Part shown: one piece after another, positions 1-8,930 of the stretch
How the letters are laid out: the number at the start of each line of letters is the position of its first letter
Position numbering within the stretch: position 1 is the first letter of the stretch
Origin: Variovorax dokdonensis
GTDB taxonomy: Bacteria > Pseudomonadota > Gammaproteobacteria > Burkholderiales > Burkholderiaceae_C
NCBI RefSeq assembly: GCF_030316895.1
Contig: NZ_JASZYV010000002.1
Span: 372,001 to 436,000, forward strand
Length of the DNA stretch: 64,000 bases
Reading direction: 5' to 3'
Made by a program: the position numbers and the translations under genes
The notes under the pieces: generated by a model
The model's input: the letters and a program-made list of their open reading frames with translations, nothing else
Database searches by the model: none
What the model was told of the DNA's origin: nothing

Positions 1-609
1 CAGTTCACCTGGCAGGCGGCGGTGAGCCTGGCACTGCCGCTCTTTGTGGTGACGATGGCGTCGCAGAACCTGCCGGGCGTGGCGGCCATCCGCGCTTCCG
101 GCTACGACATGCCGGTGTCGCGGCTGATCAGCTTCTCTGGTTTCATGACGCTGGTGCTGGCACCGTTCGGCGCTTTCGCGCTCAACCTGAGTGCCATCAC
201 CGCGGCCATCTGCATGGGGCGCGAGGCGCACGAAGACCCTGCGCGGCGCTACACCGCGGCGGTGAGCTGCGGCGTGCTCTATGTGCTTATCGGCATCTTC
301 GGCGCCGCAGTCGCCGGCTTGCTCACCGCGTTCCCAAAGGAACTGGTCGCGGCCATCGCCGGCCTCGCGCTGTTGGGCACGATCGGCAGCGGACTGGCCA
401 TGGCCGTGCGCGGTGAATCGCATCGCGAGGCCGCGCTCATCACCTTCCTGGTCACCCTTTCGGGCGTCACGCTGGCTGGCGTGGGCTCGGCCTTCTGGGG
501 AGTCGTCGCGGGCGCTGCGGCGCTCGCCATCCAAAGCCTGGGCCGACGCGAAGGCGCAAAGGCCCAAGACAAGAACTCTGCATCCACCGGAAAGACATCG
601 ACGCCATGA
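1..609 (+). CDS. benE: BenE-family benzoate/H+ symporter, 3' part (partial)
   Basis: Inner-membrane transporter of the BenE family, known for proton-coupled benzoate uptake. The reading frame is open from the first base, so the N-terminal part lies outside the window; about 202 residues are visible. They hold several hydrophobic helices and the family-typical stretch MASQNLPGVAAIRASGY about ten residues after the first in-frame GTG (base 22), followed by the conserved NLSAITAAICMG segment. The tail after the last helix is polar and lysine-rich. The stop codon overlaps the start of the glutathione synthetase gene in an ATGA arrangement, so the two are probably translated together, an unexpected pairing for an aromatic-acid transporter. 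The substrate is inferred from the family only. Confidence 0.85.
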   Translation, partial: QFTWQAAVSLALPLFVVTMASQNLPGVAAIRASGYDMPVSRLISFSGFMTLVLAPFGAFALNLSAITAAICMGREAHEDPARRYTAAVSCGVLYVLIGIFGAAVAGLLTAFPKELVAAIAGLALLGTIGSGLAMAVRGESHREAALITFLVTLSGVTLAGVGSAFWGVVAGAAALAIQSLGRREGAKAQDKNSASTGKTSTP

Positions 610-1577
610 ACCTGCTTTTCGTCGCCGACCCGCTCGAGGTGTTCAAGACCTACAAGGACACCACCTTCTCGATGATGCGCGAGGCTCAGCGTCGCGGCCA
701 TCGCATCGCTGCCTGCGAGCCGAGCCAACTGCGCTGGCAGCGAGGCCGGCCGGTGACCGCCACGGTGCGCGAGATCGTGCTCACCGGCGAAGCGGACGAC
801 TGGTTCCGCACCGAGGCCACCACCGAGCGAGCCCTGAGCGAGTTCGACGCCGTGTTGATGCGCAAGGACCCGCCCTTCGACGCAGAGTACATCTATGCCA
901 CGCACCTGCTGGAACAGGCCGAGCGAGAGGGCGCGAAGGTGGTCAACAAGCCGCGTGCCCTGCGCGACCATCCGGAAAAGCTGGCGATCATGGAGTTCGC
1001 CGACCACACCACCCCCACGCTGGTGACGCGCGAGGCGCAGGCCGTGCGCGACTTCCATGCCGAGCATCAGGACATCATCCTCAAGCCACTGGACGGCATG
1101 GGCGGCATGGGCATCTTTCGCGTCAAGGCTGATGGGCTCAACCTGGGCTCCATCATCGAGACGCTGAACGACAACGGCGCGCAGACGATCATGGTGCAGC
1201 GCTTCGTGCCCGACATCGTCAAGGGCGACAAGCGGGTGCTGGTGATCGGCGGCAAGCCGGTGCCGTTCAGCCTGGCGCGCATTCCCCAAGGCAGCGAAGT
1301 GCGCGGCAACCTGGCGGCGGGCGGCAAGGGTGTGGCCCAGCCACTCACGCCGGAAGACCTCAAGATCGCCAAAGCCCTTGGCCCGGTGCTGGCGGCGCGC
1401 GGCTTGCTTCTGATCGGGCTGGACGTGATTGGCGGATCGCTGACCGAAATCAACGTTACCAGCCCGACCTGCTTCCAGGAAATCACCGATCAGACCGGCT
1501 TCGACGTGCCGGCGATGTTCATCGACGCGCTGGAGCACCTGCTGAAGACGGGCGAATGGCTGCTGCCCGCTGACTGA
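606..1577 (+). CDS. gshB: Glutathione synthetase
   Basis: ATP-grasp ligase that joins gamma-glutamylcysteine and glycine in the last step of glutathione synthesis, in the cytoplasm. At 323 residues it matches the usual length of about 315. The N-terminus (NLLFVADPLEVFKTYKDTT), the MRKDPPFDAEYIYATHLLE segment, the glycine-rich KPLDGMGGMGIFR loop and the C-terminal GLDVIGGSLTEINVTSPT metal/ATP site are all characteristic of GshB. The start codon lies inside the end of the benE-like gene. A gshA gene is not next to it; a YbdK-type ligase is present further along at 36145-37293. It could be a second copy in this genome, but the assignment of function is firm. Confidence 0.95.
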   Translation: MNLLFVADPLEVFKTYKDTTFSMMREAQRRGHRIAACEPSQLRWQRGRPVTATVREIVLTGEADDWFRTEATTERALSEFDAVLMRKDPPFDAEYIYATHLLEQAEREGAKVVNKPRALRDHPEKLAIMEFADHTTPTLVTREAQAVRDFHAEHQDIILKPLDGMGGMGIFRVKADGLNLGSIIETLNDNGAQTIMVQRFVPDIVKGDKRVLVIGGKPVPFSLARIPQGSEVRGNLAAGGKGVAQPLTPEDLKIAKALGPVLAARGLLLIGLDVIGGSLTEINVTSPTCFQEITDQTGFDVPAMFIDALEHLLKTGEWLLPAD

Positions 1578-1611
1578 AAAGGGCGCGGCCGGGTGGCCGC
1601 ATCCTATGGCG

Positions 1612-3843
1612 TCAGAACTCCATCGTCGCCGTGAGCGTGAAGGTGCGCGGGTTGCCCAGCACCAGGTAGCCGTTGTCCGGGTAGCCGCCCACCGATGCCC
1701 AGTAGTCGCGGTCGGCAATGTTCTCGACGCGGCCGCGCAGCGTGAGCAGTTTGCCGCCCACATCGGTCACGTAGCGCACACCGGCGTCGAAGCGTGCCCA
1801 GCCCGCAACGCGCAGATTGTTGGCTGCATCGGCATAGCTGCCGCCGCTGGCGACCATGCGGCCTTCCAGCGTGAGGCCAGTGACGCCGGCGACGTCCCAC
1901 TCCACGCCCAGCGTGCCTTGCTGCTTGGGCACGCCGATCACGCGGTTGCCGTCCAGCGCCGGGTTGCCGGTCTCTTGTTGCTTGGCGTCCATGAAGGTCA
2001 CGCCGCCGAGCACGCGCAAGCCGCGCACCGGCTCGCCATAGACGTTGAACTCCAGGCCTTGGTGACGGTCTTCGCCGCCGGCCACGTAGTCACGGTCGGC
2101 ATTGACGAAGGCGCGCGGCTTGTCGATGGTGAAGTAGGCGGCGCTGGCGCCGATGCCGTTCGCCTCGTACTTGACGCCCACTTCCTTCTGCTTGGACACG
2201 TAGGGGGCAAGCATTTCGCCGGCATTGCGCACCGGCAGGTTGCTTGAAAGCGTGGGCGCCGTGTCGCCGGGCGTCAGCGCTTCCACGTAGTTGCCGTAGA
2301 CGGACAGAGCGTTGGTCGCCCTCCACACCACGCCGGCCAGCGGACTGACGTGACTGTCTTCATACGGCAGCGACGGCGCGCCCGTGTTGTAGGCGTAGGT
2401 GCGGGAGTTCAGTTCCTGGTAGCGCGCGCCGAGCGTCAACAGCACGCTGTCGTTCATGAATCCCAGCGTGTCGCCGATCGCGTAGCTGGTGAGCTTGCTT
2501 TCCTGGTTGAGCGCCGGATTGTTCAGGTCGTTGCCGAAGATAGCGTCGGCGCTCCAGGGCCGGGACGATGTGAGGATCGGCTGATACAGGTTGGTGCTCA
2601 GCGTATTGAGGAAGTCGAAGCCGTAGGCGTTGTCGCGCTCGGACTTGAAGTACGAGTACGAACCCACGAGCTTGTGGGAGACGGAGCCGGTGTTGAACTT
2701 GCCGCGCACGCCCAGTTCGCCCGTCTTCACGTCGTCCCGGCCGGTGTTGTCGAAGCGGTAGGTGCTTGCGGCGCCGCTGGCGGCATCGCTCACCGTCAGG
2801 TTGGCCAGGGTGTTGGCCTCGAAGTTCTTGCGCATGCCCCCGGCGAACCAGCCGGTGACGTTGTCACTGAAGTCGACTTCGCCGCGAACGGTGCCGAAGG
2901 TGTCGCTTTCGTTCGAATAGCTCCAGGGTTGCGCCCAGTTGCTGGAAGCATCGGCGGGCGATGGCACCCCGGCAGTCGCCCCGGAAGTGGGCGGCGTGAC
3001 GTTGGTGCGCGTCTGCTTCAGGCGATGGTCCTGGTAGCCGACGTCGGCCGACAGGCGCACGTTGCGGCTGCGCCAGTCCAGGCCGACGGAGGCGACGCTG
3101 AGCTCCACGTCTTCGTTGTCCACGCCCGTGCCGCCGTCGCGGCGGGCGGCGTTGACGCGGACACCCAGGCTCTGATCGGGCCCGAATCGGCGGCCGATGT
3201 CCACCGCGCCATAGAACTGCGACCCGCTGGAAGCGCCCAGCGTGATGGCGGTCAGCGGCTCGTTGCCGGCACGCTTGGGCAGGAGGTTGATGGCGCCGCC
3301 GATGGCATCGCCGTCGGGCGACGCGCCGTTGAGGAAGGCGCTCGGGCCGCGCAGCACTTCGACGCGCTCGAACAGTTCGGAGGAGATGTACTGGCGCGGC
3401 AGCAGGCTGTACAGGCCGTTGTACGCCACGTTGTCCGAGCTGAGGATGAAGCCTCGGATGAAGTAGCTTTCCTGGAAGTTGCCGAAGCCGCGCGCCACGC
3501 GCACCGACGGGTCGTTCTCCAGCACGTCGCCCACGCTCCTGGCTTGCTGGTTCTGAATCAACTCGTTGGTGAAACTGGTGACGGTGAACGGCGTGGACAG
3601 GTTGTCCTGCGTGCCGAGGATGCCGACGCGGCCCCCAGTGGCCACTTGCCCGCCCGCAAATGGCTTGGCCAGACCGGCGGCGGAGGCGTCTGCGCTGGCC
3701 TCGACGGTCATCGTGGGCAGCGCCGCCGGCGCCGGGGTGGTCGTCGGCGAGACGCCTTGGGCATTTGCCCAGACGGCCTGAACGAGTCCAAAGGCGACCA
3801 GGGAAACCCGCCGAAGCGGCACACGGTGTGAACGAGAAGACAT
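1612..3843 (-). CDS. TonB-dependent siderophore receptor
   Basis: Outer-membrane beta-barrel receptor for TonB-dependent import, most like ferric-siderophore receptors. The start chosen at 3843 (MSSRSHRVPLRR) gives 743 residues; an AGGGAG Shine-Dalgarno sits 8 bases upstream, and the longer frame lacks a signal peptide at its front. A signal sequence ends near ANAQG, followed by a possible TonB box (PTMTVEA), a plug domain (RSVGDVLENDPSVRV, IRGF, VEVLRGPSAFLNG, GGAINLLPKRA) and a long barrel ending in Phe, the usual last residue of such porins. There is no N-terminal signalling (STN) domain and no adjacent sigma/anti-sigma pair, so surface signalling is unlikely. A degenerate Fur-like site lies upstream. 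The ligand is unknown. Confidence 0.9.
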   Translation of the reverse strand: MSSRSHRVPLRRVSLVAFGLVQAVWANAQGVSPTTTPAPAALPTMTVEASADASAAGLAKPFAGGQVATGGRVGILGTQDNLSTPFTVTSFTNELIQNQQARSVGDVLENDPSVRVARGFGNFQESYFIRGFILSSDNVAYNGLYSLLPRQYISSELFERVEVLRGPSAFLNGASPDGDAIGGAINLLPKRAGNEPLTAITLGASSGSQFYGAVDIGRRFGPDQSLGVRVNAARRDGGTGVDNEDVELSVASVGLDWRSRNVRLSADVGYQDHRLKQTRTNVTPPTSGATAGVPSPADASSNWAQPWSYSNESDTFGTVRGEVDFSDNVTGWFAGGMRKNFEANTLANLTVSDAASGAASTYRFDNTGRDDVKTGELGVRGKFNTGSVSHKLVGSYSYFKSERDNAYGFDFLNTLSTNLYQPILTSSRPWSADAIFGNDLNNPALNQESKLTSYAIGDTLGFMNDSVLLTLGARYQELNSRTYAYNTGAPSLPYEDSHVSPLAGVVWRATNALSVYGNYVEALTPGDTAPTLSSNLPVRNAGEMLAPYVSKQKEVGVKYEANGIGASAAYFTIDKPRAFVNADRDYVAGGEDRHQGLEFNVYGEPVRGLRVLGGVTFMDAKQQETGNPALDGNRVIGVPKQQGTLGVEWDVAGVTGLTLEGRMVASGGSYADAANNLRVAGWARFDAGVRYVTDVGGKLLTLRGRVENIADRDYWASVGGYPDNGYLVLGNPRTFTLTATMEF

Positions 3844-3863
3844 GCAGCCACTCCCTGAATACA

Positions 3864-3882
3864 AATAGGAATGACTATTATT
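3864..3882 (-). promoter_or_regulatory. Possible Fur box upstream of the siderophore receptor
   Basis: The minus strand reads AATAATAGTCATTCCTATT, an AT-rich island in GC-rich surroundings, 20 bases upstream of the receptor start. By eye it matches the 19-base Fur consensus (GATAATGATAATCATTATC) at about 11 positions, with the best match in the first hexamer. This is a weak match on its own; iron-dependent control is supported mostly by the gene it precedes. Confidence 0.4.
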
Positions 3883-4054
3883 GGTGCTTTGGATGTGCCG
3901 CGCCACACCGTTGTACCCTGTTGAACGCCGATGGCGAGACTTGACGTGGATGGCGCGCCGTGTGTCTGGAATACACCACACAGAGACGGCCGAATGGGCG
4001 GGCCGCGGACGGCCAAAATCGGCGCCCGGTCCGTGGAGGTCCGTGGCTTTGACC

Positions 4055-4822
4055 TCAGTCGATCACGCGTCGGCCGTCCACGAACACCCGCAACTCACCC
4101 GGCGCGAATGTCGACCATTCCTCATTGGTCGTGAGCGGCGTGGTGACCACCACCGCCACCCTGTCTTGCGGCGTGGTGTGTTCGGCGAAATCCATCGACA
4201 GGTCTTCGTCGGCCAGCTGCGCGGTCGCGAAGGGGTGTTGGCGCTCCACGGAACAAAGATGGGTGGATGCATGCGCCCACAACGCCTGCCCGTTGCTGAG
4301 CATGAAGTTGAAGGTGCCATGCCTGGCCGCGCGCGGCGCCAGTTCCTTCAGGGTGAGCGTCAGTTCCGAGATGCTGGGCACATCCGCATGCGATTTGCTC
4401 AGTTCCTGCATCAGCCAGCAGAAGGCGTGTTCGCTGTCGGTATTTCCGACCGGATGGAAGCTGCCGTGCAGGCGCGGCCTGAAATCCTTGAGGTCGCCGT
4501 TGTGCGCGAAAACCCAGTAACGCCCCCACAGTTCCCGCACGAACGGATGGCAGTTCTGCAGGTTGACTTCGCCCTGCGTCGCCTTGCGGATGTGCGAGAT
4601 CACGTTGCGGCTGCGGATCGGGTAGCGCCGGATCAGCTCAGCCACGGGCGATTCGCAGGCGGGGAGGTGGTCGACGAAATGGCGCAGCCCCCGGTCCTCG
4701 AAGAAGGCAATGCCCCAGCCATCGGAGTGATGGTCGGTACGTCCACCGCGCTGCGCAAAGCCCGTGAAGCTGAAGGTCACGTCGGTGGGCGTGTTGCAGT
4801 TCATTCCGAGAAGCTGGCACAT
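4055..4822 (-). CDS. Class II glutamine amidotransferase (YafJ-like)
   Basis: Cytoplasmic N-terminal nucleophile amidohydrolase of the class II glutamine amidotransferase family. Starting at 4822 gives MCQLLGMN, placing the catalytic Cys at position 2 as the family requires; longer in-frame starts would bury it. The 255-residue product carries GFAQRGG, HSDGWGIAF, ATQGEVNLQNCHPF and the FAHNGDL oxyanion/glutamine-binding motif. It is a stand-alone glutaminase domain without a synthase partner, as in YafJ/EgtC-type proteins; EgtC itself sits in ergothioneine operons, and no such genes are seen here. It is followed closely by the MFS transporter on the same strand but no functional link is evident. 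Confidence 0.88.
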   Translation of the reverse strand: MCQLLGMNCNTPTDVTFSFTGFAQRGGRTDHHSDGWGIAFFEDRGLRHFVDHLPACESPVAELIRRYPIRSRNVISHIRKATQGEVNLQNCHPFVRELWGRYWVFAHNGDLKDFRPRLHGSFHPVGNTDSEHAFCWLMQELSKSHADVPSISELTLTLKELAPRAARHGTFNFMLSNGQALWAHASTHLCSVERQHPFATAQLADEDLSMDFAEHTTPQDRVAVVVTTPLTTNEEWSTFAPGELRVFVDGRRVID

Positions 4823-4859
4823 GTCCGGATTACACAGCGTTTGGGGATGCAGCGGGTGC

Positions 4860-6356
4860 TCAGGCGTCGGGGGTGGCCGCACTCGCTGGCGCCGGCCTGG
4901 TTTCGCGCAACTGCCAGGCGGCCAGGATGGCCAGGGCGCAAATGCCGGCGAGCATGGCGAACACTTCATCGAAGGCGGCGAGGCGCGCCGCGCTCGTGGT
5001 CGGATTGGTCAGCGAATCGCCGTGAGCGGCAAGACGCCATTCCAGCACCACCGCGCACAGGCTCACGCCTGCCGCGCCGCCCAGCATGCGCAGGAAGTTG
5101 ATCGAACTGGCGCCTTGCGGAATCAGTGGCTTGGCCAAAGGCCGCATCGAGCCGAGGTTGAGCGAGGGCAGGATGAAACCCAGTCCGATCCGCCCGATCA
5201 CGGCGAACACCACCAGCAGCCATATGGCGCTGTCCAGCCGCAGCACCAGCATCAGCGCGAATGAAGCGGCCAGCAGCGCCAGGCCGATGCTCACCAGCGC
5301 CCAGGTCGGTTGCCGGTCGGCGAGCCGCCCGACGCCTGCGATGGTGACGGCCAGCACGATACCGGCCGGAAGCAGGATGCTGCCGACATACGAGGCCGAC
5401 AGCTGCAACGCCACCTGCATGTACACCGGCAGAAGGTAGGTCGAGCCGAACAGTGCCGTGCCGTAGATGAACGCGACCACGCTGCCCATGGCGAACTGGC
5501 GATAGCCGAAGAGCGACAGGTTCATCAGCGGCGAGCCGCCTGCGGACGCCAGCTTGCGTTGCCAGGCGATGAACGCCACCAGCGAGGACAGTGCGCCCAT
5601 CAGCAGCAGCGCGCTTTGCCACGGCACGCCAGCGCGCAATTCGACCAGGCCGTTGAGCAGGCACAGCGTGCCCAACGTCGCCAACAGGAGCCCGCCCCAG
5701 TCGAGCCGAGTGCTGCGCGTGGCCGCGATGCCGCCCGGCGCGGTGGTGGGCACGAATTTGTAGGCCAGCCACAACGAGGCCAGGCAGAAGGGCACGACCA
5801 TGAAGAAGATCGAGCGCCAGCCGAACAGGTCGACCAGCACGCCACCGATGCTGGGGCCGATCGCCGGCGCAAGCACCACGCCCATGCCGAACAGGCCGCT
5901 GGCCCGGCCTTGCTCATGCGGCTCGAAGGCGCGCAGGATGATGATTGCCGGGATCGGTTGCACCACGCCGGCCGCCAACCCTTCGGCCACGCGAGCCAGC
6001 AGCACCAGCGAGAAGTTGGTCGCCATGCCGCCCACGATGCCGCCGCCAAGCAGCAGCACCATCGTGCCGACGTAGGTCTTGCGGTAGCCGAAGCGCCCCA
6101 GCATCCAGGGCGTGGTCAGCATCGACACCGTCATCGCCACCATGAAGCCCGAACTTACCCACTGCGCGCGGCCCTGGTCCAGCGCGAAATGATGGCTGAG
6201 GCCAGGAATGGCCACGTTGACGACGGTCGAGGACATGATGGACGCCATCGTCCCCACCATGACCGAAATGAGCAGATACCAGCGATAGCGCTCTCCATAG
6301 CGCTGGCGCAGGGCAGACATCGCCGGCGCGGCGGGGGGATTCGATTCGGGATTCAT
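4860..6356 (-). CDS. MFS drug efflux permease, DHA2 (EmrB) family
   Basis: Inner-membrane proton-driven exporter of 498 residues with about 14 predicted hydrophobic helices, typical of DHA2 proteins. Visible hallmarks are the helix 1 motif STVVNVAIPGL, the WVSSGFMVAMTVSM helix 2 stretch, the loop motif GRFGYRKTYVG and the antiporter motif GVVLAPAIGPSIGG in helix 5. The start at 6356 (MNPESNPPAAP) precedes the first helix by about 30 residues; the open frame continues upstream but without membrane-protein character. No EmrA-type membrane-fusion partner is adjacent. It is divergent from the metallopeptidase gene with a 123-base shared upstream region. The substrate is unknown. Confidence 0.9.
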   Translation of the reverse strand: MNPESNPPAAPAMSALRQRYGERYRWYLLISVMVGTMASIMSSTVVNVAIPGLSHHFALDQGRAQWVSSGFMVAMTVSMLTTPWMLGRFGYRKTYVGTMVLLLGGGIVGGMATNFSLVLLARVAEGLAAGVVQPIPAIIILRAFEPHEQGRASGLFGMGVVLAPAIGPSIGGVLVDLFGWRSIFFMVVPFCLASLWLAYKFVPTTAPGGIAATRSTRLDWGGLLLATLGTLCLLNGLVELRAGVPWQSALLLMGALSSLVAFIAWQRKLASAGGSPLMNLSLFGYRQFAMGSVVAFIYGTALFGSTYLLPVYMQVALQLSASYVGSILLPAGIVLAVTIAGVGRLADRQPTWALVSIGLALLAASFALMLVLRLDSAIWLLVVFAVIGRIGLGFILPSLNLGSMRPLAKPLIPQGASSINFLRMLGGAAGVSLCAVVLEWRLAAHGDSLTNPTTSAARLAAFDEVFAMLAGICALAILAAWQLRETRPAPASAATPDA

Positions 6357-6479
6357 CAATGAGCAGACGGCGCCGTGATCAGGCAACGGCACACAAGGAT
6401 ATCGGCCTTTGCTCTGACAGTCTCGCGCCACCGGCGGCAGCACAATGTCCGCCATCATCAATTTGCCGAGGTAGGCCAC

Positions 6480-7697
6480 ATGCCCGAGGAAGTTTCGACC
6501 GCCGAGCGGCAACATGCAGAGGAGAGCATCGCTGCGCCCAGCATCAGCCGGGCGTACCTGTGTCAATGCGGCCGGCCTGTCTTCCTGCGCAACAGCCGCT
6601 GCCTGGCTTGCAGCACGCCGCTCGGCTTCGTGGTCGAGCGGCTCGGCGTCATGCCCCTGGCTCCCATCGAGTCCGACGATGCACAGGAAGAATTCACCGT
6701 CTTCGGCGAGCCCCAGGGACCCCGCCTGCGCCGTTGCGGCAATTTCGACAGCGCCATCGGCTGCAACTGGATGCGGCCGGCCTCCGCCGATGCAGACGAG
6801 GCCGAAGGCTTGCTGCCGGGGCTTTGCCTGGCTTGCAGCACGACACGCACGATTCCGGACCTTTCCGTGCCCGAGAACCCGGGTCGCTGGAACCTGCTTG
6901 AACAGGCCAAGCGCCGCCTGATGTCGCAACTGCTGGCCCTGGGCCTTCCGGTTCGAACCCGCATCGCCGATCCCGTGCATGGGTTGGCGTTCGACCTGCT
7001 TTCCGACCAGGCCCAGCAACGCGTGATGACCGGCCATTCCGAAGGTGTCATCACGCTCAACATCGCCGAGGCCGAAGACGCCGTGCGCGAGCAGGTCCGC
7101 GCGCAGATGCACGAACCGTATCGCACGCTGCTGGGCCACTTTCGCCACGAGATCGGCCACTACTACTGGGACGTGCTGGTCGCGCCGCAAGCGGATTGGC
7201 TGGACGGATTTCGCGCCGTGTTCGGCGACGAGCGCGCCGACTATGGCGCGGCTTTGCAGACGCACTATGCGAACGGGCCGCGCCCGGACTGGGTGACGCA
7301 CTACGTCAGCAGCTATGCCGGCTCACACCCCTGGGAAGACTGGGCCGAGACCTGGGCCCACTACCTTCACATGGCCGACACGGTGGACACCGCGATCAGC
7401 TTCGGCGTGAACGCCGCCAGGGCCGAAATCGGTGCCGACGATCTTTTCCATGCCGAAGATCTATGGCAACCGCAGCATCCCGATGCCGCGAGCTTTCTCG
7501 AATTCCTGAACGCCTGGGTGCGCCTGACGCACGTGCTCAACGAGTTCTCGCGCAGCATGGGCCAGCCCGACACCTACCCCTTCGTGCTGCCGCATGCGGT
7601 GGTGCCCAAACTGCAGTTCATCCATGTGCTGATCGCCGACCAGCGCAAGGGGCCTGCGGCGACGCAGGCGCCTTCAGCCCAGGTCGAAGGCGGGTAG
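6480..7697 (+). CDS. Zinc-ribbon / putative zinc metallopeptidase (Peptidase_Mx-like)
   Basis: A 405-residue cytoplasmic protein. The N-terminal part (residues about 27-135) has paired cysteines (CQCG, RCLAC, CNW, CLAC) consistent with a double zinc ribbon. The C-terminal part has an HEIGH metallopeptidase motif (His223 and His227), and further on HPWEDWAETWAHYLHM, likely to supply the third ligand and conserved acids. This matches the COG4307-type family of putative zinc-binding metallopeptidases, whose substrates are not known. The start at 6480 (MPEEVSTAE) is preferred because the longer frame adds a basic, non-conserved stretch. Its last 24 bases overlap the end of the convergent phosphofructokinase gene. 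Confidence 0.82.
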   Translation: MPEEVSTAERQHAEESIAAPSISRAYLCQCGRPVFLRNSRCLACSTPLGFVVERLGVMPLAPIESDDAQEEFTVFGEPQGPRLRRCGNFDSAIGCNWMRPASADADEAEGLLPGLCLACSTTRTIPDLSVPENPGRWNLLEQAKRRLMSQLLALGLPVRTRIADPVHGLAFDLLSDQAQQRVMTGHSEGVITLNIAEAEDAVREQVRAQMHEPYRTLLGHFRHEIGHYYWDVLVAPQADWLDGFRAVFGDERADYGAALQTHYANGPRPDWVTHYVSSYAGSHPWEDWAETWAHYLHMADTVDTAISFGVNAARAEIGADDLFHAEDLWQPQHPDAASFLEFLNAWVRLTHVLNEFSRSMGQPDTYPFVLPHAVVPKLQFIHVLIADQRKGPAATQAPSAQVEGG

Positions 7698-8930
7698 CTT
7701 TCTGTCGACTGCCACGTTGCGCAGCGTGGCGTAGACGGGCAGGCCGTGCCGATAGGCCGGGTAGTCCTCGCCCTCGATCAGCGGCAGCAGGTAGCGGCGG
7801 CATGCCTCGGTGATGCCCCAGCCGTCTTCGGAGATGAAATCGCGCGGCATCATCTTCTCGTGGTTGGCCACCTGGTCGAGCGGCGCGCTGCCGATCCGGT
7901 AGGCGTAGGGTGAATCGGAGATGCGCTCGATGGTGGGCATCTCCGCGTTGTGGCCCGCCAGTGCCATCTCGACGGCGCGTTGTCCGAGTTCGTAGGCCTG
8001 CCGGACGTCCGTGGCCGATGCGATATGCCGCGCCGAGCGCTGGAGATAGTCGGCCACTGCCCAGTGGTACTTGTGGCCAAGACCTTCCTTGATCATCTGC
8101 GCCACCACCGGCGCCGCGCCGCCCAGTTGCGCATGCCCGAAGGCATCGCGCGTGCCTTGCTCGGCCAGGAAGGTGCCGTCAGGGTGGTGCGCGCCCTCCG
8201 ACACCACCACCGTGCAGTAGCCGTGTTGCTTGACCAGGGCATCGACCCGCGCGAGGAAGGCGGGCTGGTCGAAAGGAACCTCGGGAAACAGCACCACCAC
8301 CGGAATGCCGTGGCTGGCGGCCAGGGCGCCCGCGGCCGCAATCCAGCCAGCGTGCCGGCCCATCACCTCGAGCACGAACACGCGGGTGGAGGTGGCGCAC
8401 ATCGAGCGCACGTCGAGCGAGGCCTCGAGCGTCGACACCGCCACGTACTTGGCAACCGAGCCGAATCCCGGGCAGCAATCGGTCAGCGGGAGGTCGTTGT
8501 CGATGGTCTTGGGCACGTGGATGGCCTGCAACGGGTAACCCAGCACGTCCGACAACTGGCTCACCTTGTGGCAGGTGTCGGCCGAGTCGCCGCCGCCGTT
8601 GTAGAAGAAGTAGCCGATGCCGTGCGCGCGAAAGACCTCAATCAGCCGCTCGTATTGGTGGCGGTTCTTTTCCAGCGATCCCAGCTTGTAGCGGCACGAC
8701 CCGAAGGCGCCGGCCGGCGTGCTGCGCAAGGCGGCGATGGCCTCGGCACTTTCGTGGCTGGTATCGATCAGATCCTCGGCCAAGGCGCCGAGGATGCCGT
8801 TGCGCCCGGCGAACACAGTTCCGATGCGGTCGGGGTGTTCGCGCGCGGTCTGGATGACGCCGCAGGCCGACGCGTTGATCACCGAGGTGACCCCGCCGGA
8901 TTGCGCATAGAAGGCGTTGGTCATCGTCAT
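7674..8930 (-). CDS. pfp: 6-phosphofructokinase, predicted pyrophosphate-dependent
   Basis: Glycolytic enzyme converting fructose 6-phosphate to the 1,6-bisphosphate. The 418-residue product has the nucleotide/phosphate loop NGGGDSADT (residues 111-119), the catalytic segment VPKTIDND (139-146) and MGRHAGW (190-196). Two positions separate ATP from PPi enzymes: the residue after the GGxx loop is Asp115, where ATP enzymes have Gly, and Lys141 replaces the Gly of PGTIDND. Both favour PPi as phosphoryl donor, making the step reversible. The start overlaps the stop of the upstream Cys-rich gene (ATGA), so the two form an operon. Confidence 0.88.
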   Translation of the reverse strand: MTMTNAFYAQSGGVTSVINASACGVIQTAREHPDRIGTVFAGRNGILGALAEDLIDTSHESAEAIAALRSTPAGAFGSCRYKLGSLEKNRHQYERLIEVFRAHGIGYFFYNGGGDSADTCHKVSQLSDVLGYPLQAIHVPKTIDNDLPLTDCCPGFGSVAKYVAVSTLEASLDVRSMCATSTRVFVLEVMGRHAGWIAAAGALAASHGIPVVVLFPEVPFDQPAFLARVDALVKQHGYCTVVVSEGAHHPDGTFLAEQGTRDAFGHAQLGGAAPVVAQMIKEGLGHKYHWAVADYLQRSARHIASATDVRQAYELGQRAVEMALAGHNAEMPTIERISDSPYAYRIGSAPLDQVANHEKMMPRDFISEDGWGITEACRRYLLPLIEGEDYPAYRHGLPVYATLRNVAVDRKLPAFDLG

